A DNA stretch of 64,000 nucleotides from contig NZ_BIFQ01000002.1 in NCBI RefSeq assembly GCF_003967515.1, forward strand, positions 186,001-250,000, written 5' to 3'. Made by a program: the position numbers and the translations under genes. The DNA is from Dictyobacter aurantiacus (GTDB lineage Bacteria > Chloroflexota > Ktedonobacteria > Ktedonobacterales > Ktedonobacteraceae). A model generated the notes under the pieces. The model made no database searches. It worked only from the letters and a program-made list of their open reading frames with translations, and was not told where the DNA came from. Shown here one piece after another: positions 17,421-26,790 of the stretch. The first letter of the stretch is position 1. Every line of letters begins with the position of its first letter.

Positions 17421-18632
17421 ATGACCATTCGACGCGAACTCATTGATGAACTGCTCAAAGAATGCAGCGATCCGAAACAGCTGCTCGCTGAAGGCGGATT
17501 TCTCAAACAACTCACTGGCGCGTTGATCGAACGCTGTTTGGAAGCAGAGATGGAAGAACATCTCGGCTATCCTAAGCATGGCAAGCGCACTGAAGAATGC
17601 ACCAACGTCCGCAATGGACGCAGCCGCAAAACCCTCAAAGGATCACAAGGAGTGGTGAGCATTGACATGCCACGGGATCGTGATGCCAGTTTTGAGCCTG
17701 TCTTGATCCCCAAGCATGAAACACGGCTGGAGGGCTTTGACGAGAAGATCCTGGCGCTCTACGCCCGTGGCATGACGACCCGTGATATTCAAGCGCAGAT
17801 CCAGGAGCTCTATGGTGTTGACATTTCAGCCACGTTTGTCTCCAATGTCACCGAAGCCGTGCTTGATGAGGTGCGTCAGTGGCAGAATCGCCCGCTGGAG
17901 GTGCTTTACCCGATTGTCTACGTGGACTGCCTGGTGGTCAAAGTACGGGAGAACCAGCGCATCATCAATCGCGCCCTCTATCTGGCTTTAGGGGTCAACA
18001 TGCAGGGCCAAAAAGAATTGCTTGGAATGTGGTTAGGCCACAACGAAGGCGCCAAATTCTGGCTTTCCGTGTTCACCGAGTTGCACAATCGGGGACTCAA
18101 AGATATGTTTGTCGCTTGTGTGGATGGGCTCACTGGCTTGCCCGAAGCCATCGAAACGCTCTATCCGCAGACCCAGGTCCAACTGTGTATGGTGCACATG
18201 GTGCGCAACTCGCTCAAATATGTGTCCTACAAGCACCGCAAGGAGGTGGCCGCCGACTTGAAGCAGATCTATGCCGCCGCCACGGAAATGGAAGCGGAAT
18301 TTCAGTTAGAACTGTTTGCAGAGAAATGGGACCCAAAATATGCGAGCATCAGTAAGTTATGGAGAAGCCACTGGAGCCATGTTATCCCGTTGTTTACCTA
18401 TCCAGAAGATATTCGCAAAGTGATCTATACCACCAACGCAATTGAGTCAGTCAACATGTCATTGCGCAAGGTGACACGGAACCACCGCATGTTCCCCTCC
18501 GAGGAAGCCGTCTACAAAGTCGTGTACCTGGCCATGTTCAATATTGCCAAAAAGTGGACCATGCCCATTTACCATTGGGTGCCAGCGCTCAATTGCTTTG
18601 CTTTGCTCTTTGGGGAGCGTTTTCCCCAATAG
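17421..18632 (+). CDS. IS256-family (mutator-type) transposase
   Basis: DDE transposase of about 403 residues. It has the family signature DGLTGLPEAIETLYPQTQ with the second Asp, QLCMVHMVRNSLKYV, and YTTNAIESVN with the catalytic Glu; the first Asp is in IVYVDCLVVKV. AGAGGA lies before the ATG at 17421; an in-frame ATG at 17391 is also possible. Upstream are repeated ACGTA units (17350-17385) ending in TATAAT. A hairpin at 18604-18635 follows the stop. The gene seems intact even though the element is interrupted. Confidence 0.95.
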   Translation: MTIRRELIDELLKECSDPKQLLAEGGFLKQLTGALIERCLEAEMEEHLGYPKHGKRTEECTNVRNGRSRKTLKGSQGVVSIDMPRDRDASFEPVLIPKHETRLEGFDEKILALYARGMTTRDIQAQIQELYGVDISATFVSNVTEAVLDEVRQWQNRPLEVLYPIVYVDCLVVKVRENQRIINRALYLALGVNMQGQKELLGMWLGHNEGAKFWLSVFTELHNRGLKDMFVACVDGLTGLPEAIETLYPQTQVQLCMVHMVRNSLKYVSYKHRKEVAADLKQIYAAATEMEAEFQLELFAEKWDPKYASISKLWRSHWSHVIPLFTYPEDIRKVIYTTNAIESVNMSLRKVTRNHRMFPSEEAVYKVVYLAMFNIAKKWTMPIYHWVPALNCFALLFGERFPQ

Positions 18633-18666
18633 AGCAAAATACATACACAAAAGTCTTGACAGACTC

Positions 18667-18894
18667 CCGCGCGATGCTGGCTTTGCTTTTCATTTTGCCT
18701 GCGAAGTTTCGGGACACATTTGCCCTAGGGATCCAGATGATCTGGTACTTTCCGCGCATTGGAAAGAGGAGACATCTGTACTTGATCTGCTCAGCGTACA
18801 TACGTGGTACGATAGTGAACCACTAAGGCGTTGGCTTTCAGGGGATGCAGATGCAGGGATCGTCTACACCCATAAAATGGCAAGCAACGCATAA
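18667..18894 (+). pseudogene. NUDIX hydrolase, 3' part
   Basis: This resumes the NUDIX frame after the duplicated octamer CCGCGCGA. The encoded segment FAFHFACEVSGHICPRDPDD and LDLLSVHTWYDSEPLRRWL is the typical C-terminal half of NUDIX proteins (beta strands after the box). It has no start codon of its own in a sensible place. The stop is at 18892-18894, followed by a terminator hairpin. Confidence 0.9.
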
Positions 18895-18896
18895 TA

Positions 18897-18937
18897 AAGA
18901 AGCATCAAAGTACGGTGCACATACTTCGATGCTTCTT
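18897..18937. terminator. bidirectional terminator between NUDIX remnant and MFS
   Basis: A 16-bp stem (18897-18912 with 18922-18937, one mismatch) separates the convergent NUDIX remnant and MFS gene. It would serve both directions. Confidence 0.6.
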
Positions 18938-18957
18938 CTGACAATGCTATGTATAAC

Positions 18958-20256
18958 TTATGCGACGCTTTCGACGATTGGCAATTGGATCGTGGGCAGT
19001 TCGTAGATGGGCCGCTCCGTCTGCTGCTGCCGGTAGGCGACGATCTTCTGCTCTTTCCGGTTGGCCAGGTAGTATGGAAAGGCTACCAGCAGGCATAGTA
19101 ACGCCGGGATCATCATGACTTCGCGCGCGCCGATCTGGGGAATGAGCATCCCCATCGACAGCGGAATGGTCATTCCAGCGAAACCCGAGCTGACCATGAC
19201 GACGCTGGAGACCAGCGCCGGTACACGATCGAAGCGCCGGGTGGCGATGGCCTGCAAGGTCGGGAAGATGGGTCCCAGGAAGAGCCCTACCCCGAAGCTG
19301 GCTACAAAACAGACGATCGGCACCTGCATACAGGCGATCAGCAAGACACCACAGGCTGCTCCACCAAGCATGCTGATATAGAGCAGTTGGGCGTTGGTGA
19401 GGTGGCCCCGCTTCATGAAGCGCGCCACCGCCATGCGTCCGGAGGTGATGCCGATCCAGAACAGCGTTGCCGCCGGCGTGGTCATCTGGACGCTGATATT
19501 GGCTTCCTTACTAATGGCGGTAATCACCCAGTTGCTAAAACCCGCCTCAGCGCCCACATACAAACAGACCTGCAGGGCAATCAGCCATAGTAGCGACTGC
19601 TTGAACGCTGGTCCGGGCCGGTCAGGCATCAGCGATGGCTGCGGCGCTTCATAGACCGCGTGGCTAATGTTTCGCCTGGCCGCCCTGGTTTGAAAGCGTA
19701 AAACATAAAATGTTGATAGACACAGCAGTCCCACCAGTGCGGTAACGATAAATGCCGCCAGCGCGCTACCGGTAAACGATAGCGCATACGATAGAAAGAT
19801 TGGCGCGAGCAACGAGCCCATGCCGACCGAGCCGTGCAACATGTTTAATTTTTCGCCCAGTCTGTCGCCAAAATTCAGCGTCAGGGTCATAATGACACCG
19901 ATATTGATCAGCCCGATACTCATTCCCTGTAGCATCTCAGCCGCCAGCCAGACGTTGAATTGCTGGGCCAGCGGAATCATGATGCTGGAAGCTATCAGGC
20001 CTGCCAGCCCGGCTATGACCACCGCTTTCGATCCAAGCCGCTTGATCAGCGCGTTGCTGACGACTACCGCGACGATCGTTCCTGATGAACTTACCGTAAA
20101 AATGAGACCCGCAGTACTGGTCTCGGTGTGTGTATTTTGCGCTAATACAACTAAACTTGCTGCCGGTAAAACCCCGAGTAGTCCATTTGCGATAAATGTA
20201 AAACAACAAGCAAAAAAAAGTAGCGTCTGATTTGTTCTAATAGTTTCGTATGTCAT
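18958..20256 (-). CDS. MFS transporter
   Basis: Integral membrane carrier of 432 residues with about 12 hydrophobic helices in two halves separated by a polar loop near residues 195-220. The first helix is LLFFACCFTFIANGLLGVLP. A conserved motif-like GSKAVVIAGLAGL occurs between helices 2 and 3. The substrate is not deducible; the profile resembles sugar or drug:proton carriers of the FucP-like type. It is transcribed alone toward the NUDIX remnant. Confidence 0.85.
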   Translation of the reverse strand: MTYETIRTNQTLLFFACCFTFIANGLLGVLPAASLVVLAQNTHTETSTAGLIFTVSSSGTIVAVVVSNALIKRLGSKAVVIAGLAGLIASSIMIPLAQQFNVWLAAEMLQGMSIGLINIGVIMTLTLNFGDRLGEKLNMLHGSVGMGSLLAPIFLSYALSFTGSALAAFIVTALVGLLCLSTFYVLRFQTRAARRNISHAVYEAPQPSLMPDRPGPAFKQSLLWLIALQVCLYVGAEAGFSNWVITAISKEANISVQMTTPAATLFWIGITSGRMAVARFMKRGHLTNAQLLYISMLGGAACGVLLIACMQVPIVCFVASFGVGLFLGPIFPTLQAIATRRFDRVPALVSSVVMVSSGFAGMTIPLSMGMLIPQIGAREVMMIPALLCLLVAFPYYLANRKEQKIVAYRQQQTERPIYELPTIQLPIVESVA

Positions 20257-20804
20257 GAAAGACTACACCTTCATATGTAGTTGCAAATGGGACATCAAAA
20301 ATGCATTGGTTTGCTTGCAGACCCTGAATCTAGTTATAGTGATACATTATTTATATATTTACGTCACATGGCATGTGGACTTCGATTCGTCCTGATTTTC
20401 TGGTATAGAGATCGCTTATCTACTCTGGAGCCAATGAGAGCGGGCATATCGCACGTGGATATGCGTGGTTTATTTGAATAGGTTGTACCAGGTCTATCTG
20501 ATTGGAAGATTCAGGTGCGCACCGACGCTAGTGCGGCACCATCGATCGTAGTATCACTATTTGGTTGTCTCGCGATGCTGTAGCTTGCCCTACCAATACC
20601 GCGATGATTATGGTCTTTCGGCCCGGTCTGGGATACATATGTTGTTTCTATCCTCGCCCCGTGGCCTGCACTATGATCTTACATCTTATCCCTCTGAATT
20701 GCAACGCGCTGGCGGCAATATCATGGCTAAAATCATATTGTTTTCACCCCATGTGTGTTACCCAAAAGATATTTGACAGCCTGAAGAGCAATGCTAATGC
20801 TGAC
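20257..20804. other. intergenic region upstream of the LuxR regulator
   Basis: About 550 bases with no gene of plausible coding quality. No repeat of the families seen elsewhere was recognised. It contains upstream sequence for the MFS gene (leftward) and leads into the promoter at 20805. Confidence 0.4.
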
Positions 20805-20833
20805 TTGCATGGCTCAAGGATATCTTTTATACT
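20805..20833 (+). promoter_or_regulatory. candidate housekeeping promoter for the MalT/LuxR gene
   Basis: TTGCAT (20805-20810) and TATACT (20828-20833) are 17 bases apart. Initiation would be near 20840, only a few bases before an in-frame ATG at 20846 but 45 bases before the ATG at 20885, which has a good ribosome-binding site. This supports the later start. Confidence 0.55.
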
Positions 20834-20884
20834 CTCTACAGGGGAATGTTTGGGGAACAAAATGAGAGAGAGGAGCGAGCCACT

Positions 20885-23800
20885 ATGCCACGAACCTCAC
20901 CCTTTATGTTACGCTGGTCTGGCCTACAGTGTCGCTACGAGCTCTATGAGGGGGACAGCTTTCTATTGCCAGTACCGGGACCCGCGTGGTTAGACTGGCT
21001 ACATACCCACAGGTCCTTTTCTTTTCAGAATGGACAACAGCGCTTCAATATGCTGAAAGAGACACGCAAACGTACCAACGAGGCTTACTGGTATGCCTAC
21101 CAGCGCCAGGGGAAACGCGTCGTCAAGCGCTACGCGGGCAAGAGTACCGATATTACCACTTCTCGCCTGGAGGAGATCTGCATGGAGCTGCAGGGGATGC
21201 TGTCGGTTCCTTTGCTTGAACCTAAGTTTCAATTGCCACGTGTGACCACCTCTCTGATTCCTCGCGAACGCCTGTTTACACTGCTTGACTCGGGACTGGA
21301 GCGTCGCCTGATCCTGCTCTCAGCACCTGCAGGCAGTGGCAAGACGACGCTGATCAGCCAGTGGCAGGCGACACGCAAGACCCGGCAGCACTTTCCGGCC
21401 CTGGCCTGGCTATCCCTGGATGCCAACGACAACGATCCGGTGCGCTTCTGGCGCTATGTGATGACCGCCTGCCGCGTTTTTCAGCCTGATCCAGGACAGT
21501 CTGCCCTTGAGCAGCTGGCTTTGATCTCTCAGCACTGGCATGAGACGCATTTTCTGGATACCATCCTCACCTATTTTCTAAATGCGCTGGCCCACATTGC
21601 CGAATCCGGCATCCTGGTGCTGGAAGACTATCACCTGATTACCGCTCCCACCATCCATCAGACGCTGGCCTTCTTCCTTGATCACCTGCCACATACCATG
21701 CACCTTGTGATCATTACCCGCAGCACTCCGGCCCTGCCGCTTACCCGGCTACGCATCCGGGATGAGCTCTGCGAGATCGGACCGGATGGACTGCGCTTTC
21801 GCCCGGATGAGGTAGAGACATTCCTGCGGCCGCTCGTTGCCACGCCATTGACCCCTCAGGCGCTCCAGCAGATCGACGCGCAACTGGAAGGCTGGGCGGC
21901 GGCCCTGCGCCTGTTCGCGCTCTCTCTGCAGAAAAACCAGGCGCAGGAGACGATTGAGCAGCAATTAAGCAGCTTTGTGCGTAATCAGCTCCCATTGCAG
22001 GAATATTTCATTGATGAGGTTCTGAATACGCTTCCACCAGCCTTGCAGACGTTCCTGCTCTCTACCAGCATGCTCAATCGCCTGACGCCATCTCTCTGTG
22101 ACGCGGTAACCGGTAAGCGCAATAGTGCGTCGCTGCTGCACTCGCTGGCGCAACGCGGACTGTTCCTGGAACAGTTGGAGGGCCCCGGACCATGGTATCG
22201 CTACCATCCACTCTTTGCGGAAGCGCTTCGCGCCGAGGCCAGACACCGTGTTGAGCGAGACGAAATGCTGCAGGCGGCCCGGCAGGCTAGCCTGTGGTAT
22301 TTACAACAGCATATGCTAAATGAAGCCATCGAGGCGGCCCTGCACGCCGAGGAGCTGGCGTTAGCCGCCGAAATAATGGTGCAGATGCTGAACTTGCAGG
22401 GCTTCAATGACCTGCAGGAGGTGCATACCCTGCGTCGCTGGCTGGAACAATTGCCAGAACAGGAGCTCTACCTGCATCCCTTGCTCTGTCTGAGCTATGC
22501 CTGGGTCCTCTCTTTGAGCTTCGTTCCCTCTCCCCCGTCCAGTGCGGAACTGGCCCATATCGAGCAGCTCTTGCTTCACGCCGAGGAGTGCTGGCGCGCG
22601 CAGGACAACAAGGTCCGGCTGGGAGAGGTCTTTACGTTCCGTGCCCAGCACGCCATCTGGCACGGCGAGGTTGAGCGGGCCGCAGACTACGCCCACCAGG
22701 CATTGGGCTTGCTGCCCGCCGAAGCTCAGCACTGGCGCGGGATGAGCCTGAATATCCTCGGCATAGGCGAGCTCTCTGCCGGTCAGATCATACGGGCCCG
22801 CGAAACGCTGCAGGAGGCTCAGGCCATCTGGACAGCCCTGCATCATCTCCATGGAGCCCGTAGTTGCAGGCTGGCCCTGGGGCTCGTTTATTTCGAACAG
22901 GGGACCTTACAGCTAGCATCCTCTTGCTACCAGGCCGTTCTACAGGAAGCCAGGGATTTAGGCGATGTCGAAGATCTATCACCAGCCCTGCTCGGTCAGG
23001 CACGCCTGTTCTATGAATGGAATAACCTGGACGCGGCTGAGCGCGCGGCTCAGGAGGCGATCGCCCTCGCAGAGCAGCTACAGAGCCAGATATTACAGAC
23101 TCAGGCCGCCCTGGTCATCGCGCGCATCGCCTATGCGCGTGACCAGAAGAGCCAGGCTCAACAGCGCCTGGCCGCGCTGCTCACACGACTTTCAGACCAC
23201 CAGCCGCTCACCTACGAGGTCCAGCTCTGTCAGATCCAGTTCCTGTTACTAGAAAACGACCTTGTGACCGCTCAATATCAGCTCTCTACCCTCATTTCCA
23301 GGACGTCGGACCTATCAGAGCCGCTGCGGGAGCAGCTCGGCATACTGCAGGCTCGCCTGCTGGTGCGCCAGAAAGACTTTTCAGCCGCCTCTGAGCTGCT
23401 CTCAAGGCTACAAGAAAAAGCACAGATGGCGGGACGCCTGCGTGCATGGCTGGAGATGCAGCTCCTGGTGGCCAGCATCCAGTACGCTCAACGTCGCACC
23501 CTCCAGGTGCGCCAGACGCTGCAGACGATCCTTATTCACACCCATACCGAGAACTATCATCGCTTGTTCCTCGATCAGGGAGAGGACGCGGCGGTCCTGC
23601 TGCGCTCGCTGCAACGACAGATATATGAACCAGCCCTGGCTCGCTACCTCCAGTCTGTACTGCAGGCCTTTGGACCGAACCAGGCCCCTTTTATAGCCAC
23701 ACCCGAGCCGCTCTCACGTCAGGAGCAGCGTGTGCTGCGCCTGCTGCTGGCAGACCTCTCTTATCCCCAGATCGCGCGTGAACTGGTCGTCTCGCTCAAT

Positions 23801-23896
23801 ACCGTCAAAACCCAGGTGCGCAGCATCTACCACAAGCTGGGGGTGCATACCCGCCGCGAACTGCAGACCACCGTCCAACGTCGCCGACTTTCCTGA
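20885..23896 (+). CDS. MalT-type LuxR-family transcriptional regulator
   Basis: Large STAND-type regulator of about 1,003 residues. The N-terminal 90 residues form a basic region (YWYAYQRQGKRVVKRYAGKS) that looks like a small DNA-contacting or adaptor domain. A P-loop NTPase follows (LLSAPAGSGKTTLISQW) with LILEDYH-like Walker B (GILVLEDYHLI). The middle is helical repeats (TPR-like, residues about 430-920) and the C-terminus is a LuxR helix-turn-helix (LSYPQIARELVVSLNTVKTQ). The ATG at 20885 is preceded by GAGGAG. The neighbouring flavin monooxygenase 112 bases downstream is a plausible target. Ligand unknown. Confidence 0.92.
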   Translation: MPRTSPFMLRWSGLQCRYELYEGDSFLLPVPGPAWLDWLHTHRSFSFQNGQQRFNMLKETRKRTNEAYWYAYQRQGKRVVKRYAGKSTDITTSRLEEICMELQGMLSVPLLEPKFQLPRVTTSLIPRERLFTLLDSGLERRLILLSAPAGSGKTTLISQWQATRKTRQHFPALAWLSLDANDNDPVRFWRYVMTACRVFQPDPGQSALEQLALISQHWHETHFLDTILTYFLNALAHIAESGILVLEDYHLITAPTIHQTLAFFLDHLPHTMHLVIITRSTPALPLTRLRIRDELCEIGPDGLRFRPDEVETFLRPLVATPLTPQALQQIDAQLEGWAAALRLFALSLQKNQAQETIEQQLSSFVRNQLPLQEYFIDEVLNTLPPALQTFLLSTSMLNRLTPSLCDAVTGKRNSASLLHSLAQRGLFLEQLEGPGPWYRYHPLFAEALRAEARHRVERDEMLQAARQASLWYLQQHMLNEAIEAALHAEELALAAEIMVQMLNLQGFNDLQEVHTLRRWLEQLPEQELYLHPLLCLSYAWVLSLSFVPSPPSSAELAHIEQLLLHAEECWRAQDNKVRLGEVFTFRAQHAIWHGEVERAADYAHQALGLLPAEAQHWRGMSLNILGIGELSAGQIIRARETLQEAQAIWTALHHLHGARSCRLALGLVYFEQGTLQLASSCYQAVLQEARDLGDVEDLSPALLGQARLFYEWNNLDAAERAAQEAIALAEQLQSQILQTQAALVIARIAYARDQKSQAQQRLAALLTRLSDHQPLTYEVQLCQIQFLLLENDLVTAQYQLSTLISRTSDLSEPLREQLGILQARLLVRQKDFSAASELLSRLQEKAQMAGRLRAWLEMQLLVASIQYAQRRTLQVRQTLQTILIHTHTENYHRLFLDQGEDAAVLLRSLQRQIYEPALARYLQSVLQAFGPNQAPFIATPEPLSRQEQRVLRLLLADLSYPQIARELVVSLNTVKTQVRSIYHKLGVHTRRELQTTVQRRRLS

Positions 23897-24007
23897 ATAC
23901 CCTCCCGATTTCACCAGCGTGGGTGATGCCGTATCACCCGCCTCCACTTTATACTGCTGCTCATCAATGGTTCTTGATCAATTTCACCAGGGATTGGAGC
24001 AAGCATA

Positions 24008-25663
24008 ATGAGCAACCAGATAACTACTACATTAGAGCAGACACCGGTCCTTATCGTCGGAGGCAGTATCGTTGGCCTTTCGATGGCCCTCTTTCTGGCT
24101 CGACAGGGGATACGCTGTCTGCTGATTGAGCGCCATTCCGGCACCTCAATCCATGCGCGTGCGGGCGCCTTTAACCCGCGCAGCATGGAGATCTTCCGCC
24201 AGGCTGGCCTGGAGTCCGCTATTTTCCAGGCGGCAACGCCACCGAATGAACTGGGCGAGATGGGACTGCGCGTCGTCAGCCTGGCGGGTCCGGTAATCGA
24301 TAGCAGTGAGCAGATCATCAATCAGCAGTATCAACAATCCGATCCCTTCGCCAGTCCAACGCGCCGCGCCCTGATTGGACAGGATAAACTTGAGCCTATC
24401 GTGCTAGCCCACGCCAGGGACGCCGGCTGCGATATCCGTTTCTCCAACGAACTCGTATCGTTTGAACAGGATAAAACCGGGGTAACGGCGCGTGTGAAAG
24501 AGCGTGCAACGAGCCGTGAATACCAGGTGCACGCCTCCTACATGGTAGCTGCCGACGGCAACCGCAGCATGGTGCGCCAACAACTGGGCATCGATAGCTA
24601 TGGCTATGGAGAGTTGGGAAACTGGGCCAGCATCCTGTTCCAGGCCGATCTCAGCTCTCTGCTACCCGGCCGCAAGATCACCCTCGGCTTTATCAACAAT
24701 CCCATCGTGGAAGGACTCATCGGACAATCGGCGGAGGACAGGTGGGGATTGCTGGCCTACCTCAAACCTGGTGAACCCACTCCTTTATCAGAGGCGCGCT
24801 GCCTCGAACTGGTACGCGCCGCCATCGGCAGGTCCGACTGGCCAGTCAGGCTTGTTGGTACCTTATATTGGGAGCTAGCCGCTCGCGTCGCCGAGCATTA
24901 TCAATGTAGCAGGGTCTTTCTGGCCGGAGATGCTGCCCATGTGATGACCACCATGGGAGCCTTCGGCGCCAATACAGGGATCGCCGATGCACACAACCTG
25001 GCCTGGAAGCTGGCCATGGTCATAAAGCATCAGGCCGCCCCTTCCTTGCTTGCCACCTACGAGGCCGAGCGACAACCAGCCGCTGATCTGGCGGTCGGCG
25101 TCTCCTCCTGGCTGTATGCCTATCGCTTACCACAGCATGAACAGCACGAGGAGATAATGCGGAGCGCCTCACAACTCATAGAACGCGTGCGTCTACTCCC
25201 TGATGCGCCCCATCCTACCGGCTTCAGCGTTGTCAGCGGCTACCTCTACCGCTCGGGCTCCATCGTCCTCGAGAACGAGGCCATCATCCCACTGTTTGAA
25301 AACGCGCCATCGGGACGCCCAGGCACCCGCGCCCCACACATCTGGCTCTCTTCCAACGGCGAAACCATGTCAACCCTCGACCTCTTCGGCCATGGATTCG
25401 TTCTACTTACCCCTACCAGCGATGCCTGGACCGCGGCTGTCACCAACCTATCAAACAAACTCAGTGTTCCATTTGCGATACATGGCATTGGCGATCACCA
25501 GCCATACACCGACACAGAGCAACAATTTCAATCAAGCTATGGCATCTCCAGCAGTGGAGCAGTGCTGGTGCGCCCCGACGGCTTCATTGCCTGGCGCGCC
25601 CATTCTCTCCCACCCAATCCCCTCCAGGCACTTGAGCTGGTATTAAGAAATATAGTGGAGTAG
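24008..25663 (+). CDS. FAD-dependent aromatic-ring-type monooxygenase
   Basis: Group A flavin monooxygenase of 551 residues, like phenol or polyketide hydroxylases. The FAD-binding Rossmann motif is VLIVGGSIVGLSMALFLARQ. YMVAADGNRSMVRQQLG carries the DG motif and RVFLAGDAAHVMTTMGAFGA the GD motif for the FAD ribityl chain. A C-terminal thioredoxin-like extension (about residues 430-550) is common in this subgroup. It would hydroxylate an aromatic substrate using NAD(P)H and oxygen. Its stop codon lies in a 37-bp terminator stem. Likely co-transcribed with or controlled by the LuxR gene upstream. Confidence 0.88.
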   Translation: MSNQITTTLEQTPVLIVGGSIVGLSMALFLARQGIRCLLIERHSGTSIHARAGAFNPRSMEIFRQAGLESAIFQAATPPNELGEMGLRVVSLAGPVIDSSEQIINQQYQQSDPFASPTRRALIGQDKLEPIVLAHARDAGCDIRFSNELVSFEQDKTGVTARVKERATSREYQVHASYMVAADGNRSMVRQQLGIDSYGYGELGNWASILFQADLSSLLPGRKITLGFINNPIVEGLIGQSAEDRWGLLAYLKPGEPTPLSEARCLELVRAAIGRSDWPVRLVGTLYWELAARVAEHYQCSRVFLAGDAAHVMTTMGAFGANTGIADAHNLAWKLAMVIKHQAAPSLLATYEAERQPAADLAVGVSSWLYAYRLPQHEQHEEIMRSASQLIERVRLLPDAPHPTGFSVVSGYLYRSGSIVLENEAIIPLFENAPSGRPGTRAPHIWLSSNGETMSTLDLFGHGFVLLTPTSDAWTAAVTNLSNKLSVPFAIHGIGDHQPYTDTEQQFQSSYGISSSGAVLVRPDGFIAWRAHSLPPNPLQALELVLRNIVE

Positions 25664-25724
25664 TATTGTCGGGTCATGTTTGTGCTAAGCACAAACATGA
25701 CCCGACAATACTACTCCACTATAT
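25650..25724. terminator. very long perfect palindrome at gene end
   Basis: A 37-bp perfect stem (25650-25686 with 25688-25724, one-base centre). The stop codon of the flavin monooxygenase (25661-25663) is in the left arm. An A7 run follows on the plus strand. Confidence 0.75.
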
Positions 25725-25755
25725 AAAAAAACAGGCGGCCGCATATGCGACCGCC
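25725..25755 (-). terminator. terminator of the msrB gene
   Basis: Read leftward, an 11-bp GC-rich stem (25734-25744 with 25745-25755, one mismatch) is followed by seven Ts (25731-25725), a standard intrinsic terminator just after the msrB stop. Confidence 0.7.
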
Positions 25756-25777
25756 CGAATAGGACCCTCAAGCATGA

Positions 25778-26161
25778 TTATTCATGCAGTGTGGCAGGAA
25801 GCTCTTTCTCTTTGGGGATAAAGCGAATCGACAGCGAGTTGACGCAGTGGCGCGTATTCTTCTCTGTCAGGCGCTCACCCTGGAAAACGTGCCCCAGGTG
25901 TCCACCACAGTTCGCGCACAAGATCTCGGTCCGTCTGCCATCCGCATCCGTCTCGCGGCGCACCGCGTTCGGATAGTTCTCGTCAAAGGCTGGCCAGCCA
26001 CAGCCACTATTAAACTTGCTCTCAGAAGAAAAGAGCGGAGCATTACAGCGCCGACAGATAAAGGTGCCGTCAGCGAAAAACTCATCATACTCATTACTAA
26101 AAGGGCGCTCGGTCCCCTTATGTAAAAGAACCCACTCTTCTTGCGGTGTTAATTTGTTCAT
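25778..26161 (-). CDS. msrB: peptide-methionine (R)-S-oxide reductase MsrB
   Basis: Repairs the R form of methionine sulfoxide in proteins. The 127-residue protein has two zinc-binding CxxC pairs (CRRC and CANC), the substrate motif GCGWPAF and the active-site Cys in RHCVNSLSIRF. The ATG at 26161 is chosen because GGGGAGG lies 7 bases upstream and the product then starts MNKLTPQEE, as in most homologues; an upstream in-frame start would add 17 unlikely residues. Cytosolic. It stands alone and has its own terminator. Confidence 0.95.
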   Translation of the reverse strand: MNKLTPQEEWVLLHKGTERPFSNEYDEFFADGTFICRRCNAPLFSSESKFNSGCGWPAFDENYPNAVRRETDADGRRTEILCANCGGHLGHVFQGERLTEKNTRHCVNSLSIRFIPKEKELPATLHE

Positions 26162-26418
26162 ATCAATCCTCCCCTGTCTCAATGTATCAAGGTTGTCCTC
26201 ATAAAAAAACATTTCTCACGTATGATAATATTTATAACAATTTGCCGCCACACGGATGTTCCCCAAAACCACGGCATTTTCCGCCATCCAGATACCCTCT
26301 GTCCAACACGTAAATCCACATCTCAGCATCATATCAAACTCGTCTCATTTGAAAAAACCAGCGTATAAGAAGAAGAGAGGTAAAGTAAAGCAGAGCAAAT
26401 AACAGATAGGAGAAAAAC

Positions 26419-26631
26419 ATGTCAACACACGAAGCCACAATCTATCGAAAAACAGAACTGGTAGGTACCTCAAGCGTTGGTTTTGATGACGCCGTGCGGC
26501 ACGCCGTTGCGCGAGCACAGAAAACGCTGCGCCACGTGCAATGGTTTGAAGTCAAGGAACAAAGGGGCCGCATCGATGGGGAAGCCATTGAGTACCAGGT
26601 CACCCTGGAAATCGGCTTTGCCCTCGAATAA
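26419..26631 (+). CDS. dodecin (flavin-binding)
   Basis: A 70-residue protein matching dodecin over its whole length: ELVGTSSVGFDDAVRHAVAR, then TLRHVQWFEVKEQRGRIDG and EYQVTLEIGF. Dodecins form dodecameric shells that store riboflavin or FMN; the Trp in VQWFEV stacks on the flavin and the Gln in EQRG contacts it. TAGGAG precedes the ATG. It lies close to several flavoenzyme genes, consistent with flavin buffering, although no operon link is visible. Confidence 0.95.
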   Translation: MSTHEATIYRKTELVGTSSVGFDDAVRHAVARAQKTLRHVQWFEVKEQRGRIDGEAIEYQVTLEIGFALE

Positions 26632-26659
26632 ACACCTGACCATCGCCAATCATCGTCAT

Positions 26660-26685
26660 CGTAGGTGCCGGGCTCGCCCCGGCTT
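26660..26685. repeat. REP-like hairpin repeat
   Basis: A copy of the CGTAGGTGCC...GGCTT hairpin with a C in the loop (GGGCTCGCCCC). Located between the dodecin and MBL hydrolase genes. Confidence 0.6.
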
Positions 26686-26790
26686 TATAAACTGCTCCCG
26701 CTCCAACACCTTCCCCCGATAGACATAACCCGGTCAGAAAGGTTAAGATAAGGAAGATAACACACCATTCAATAGATTGGAGCTTCATCG

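Larger units (their letters stand above)
15605..18666 (+). mobile_element. IS256-family element, interrupted near its left end
   Basis: Ends are imperfect inverted repeats of about 27 bp beginning GAGTGTGT at 15605 and ending (read inward on the other strand) GAGTCTGT at 18666. It is flanked by an 8-bp direct duplication CCGCGCGA. Without the inserted ISL3 element and one copy of its duplication, the length is about 1.34 kb, normal for the family. The transposase gene is intact, but the left end is separated from it by 1.7 kb of foreign DNA. Confidence 0.9.
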
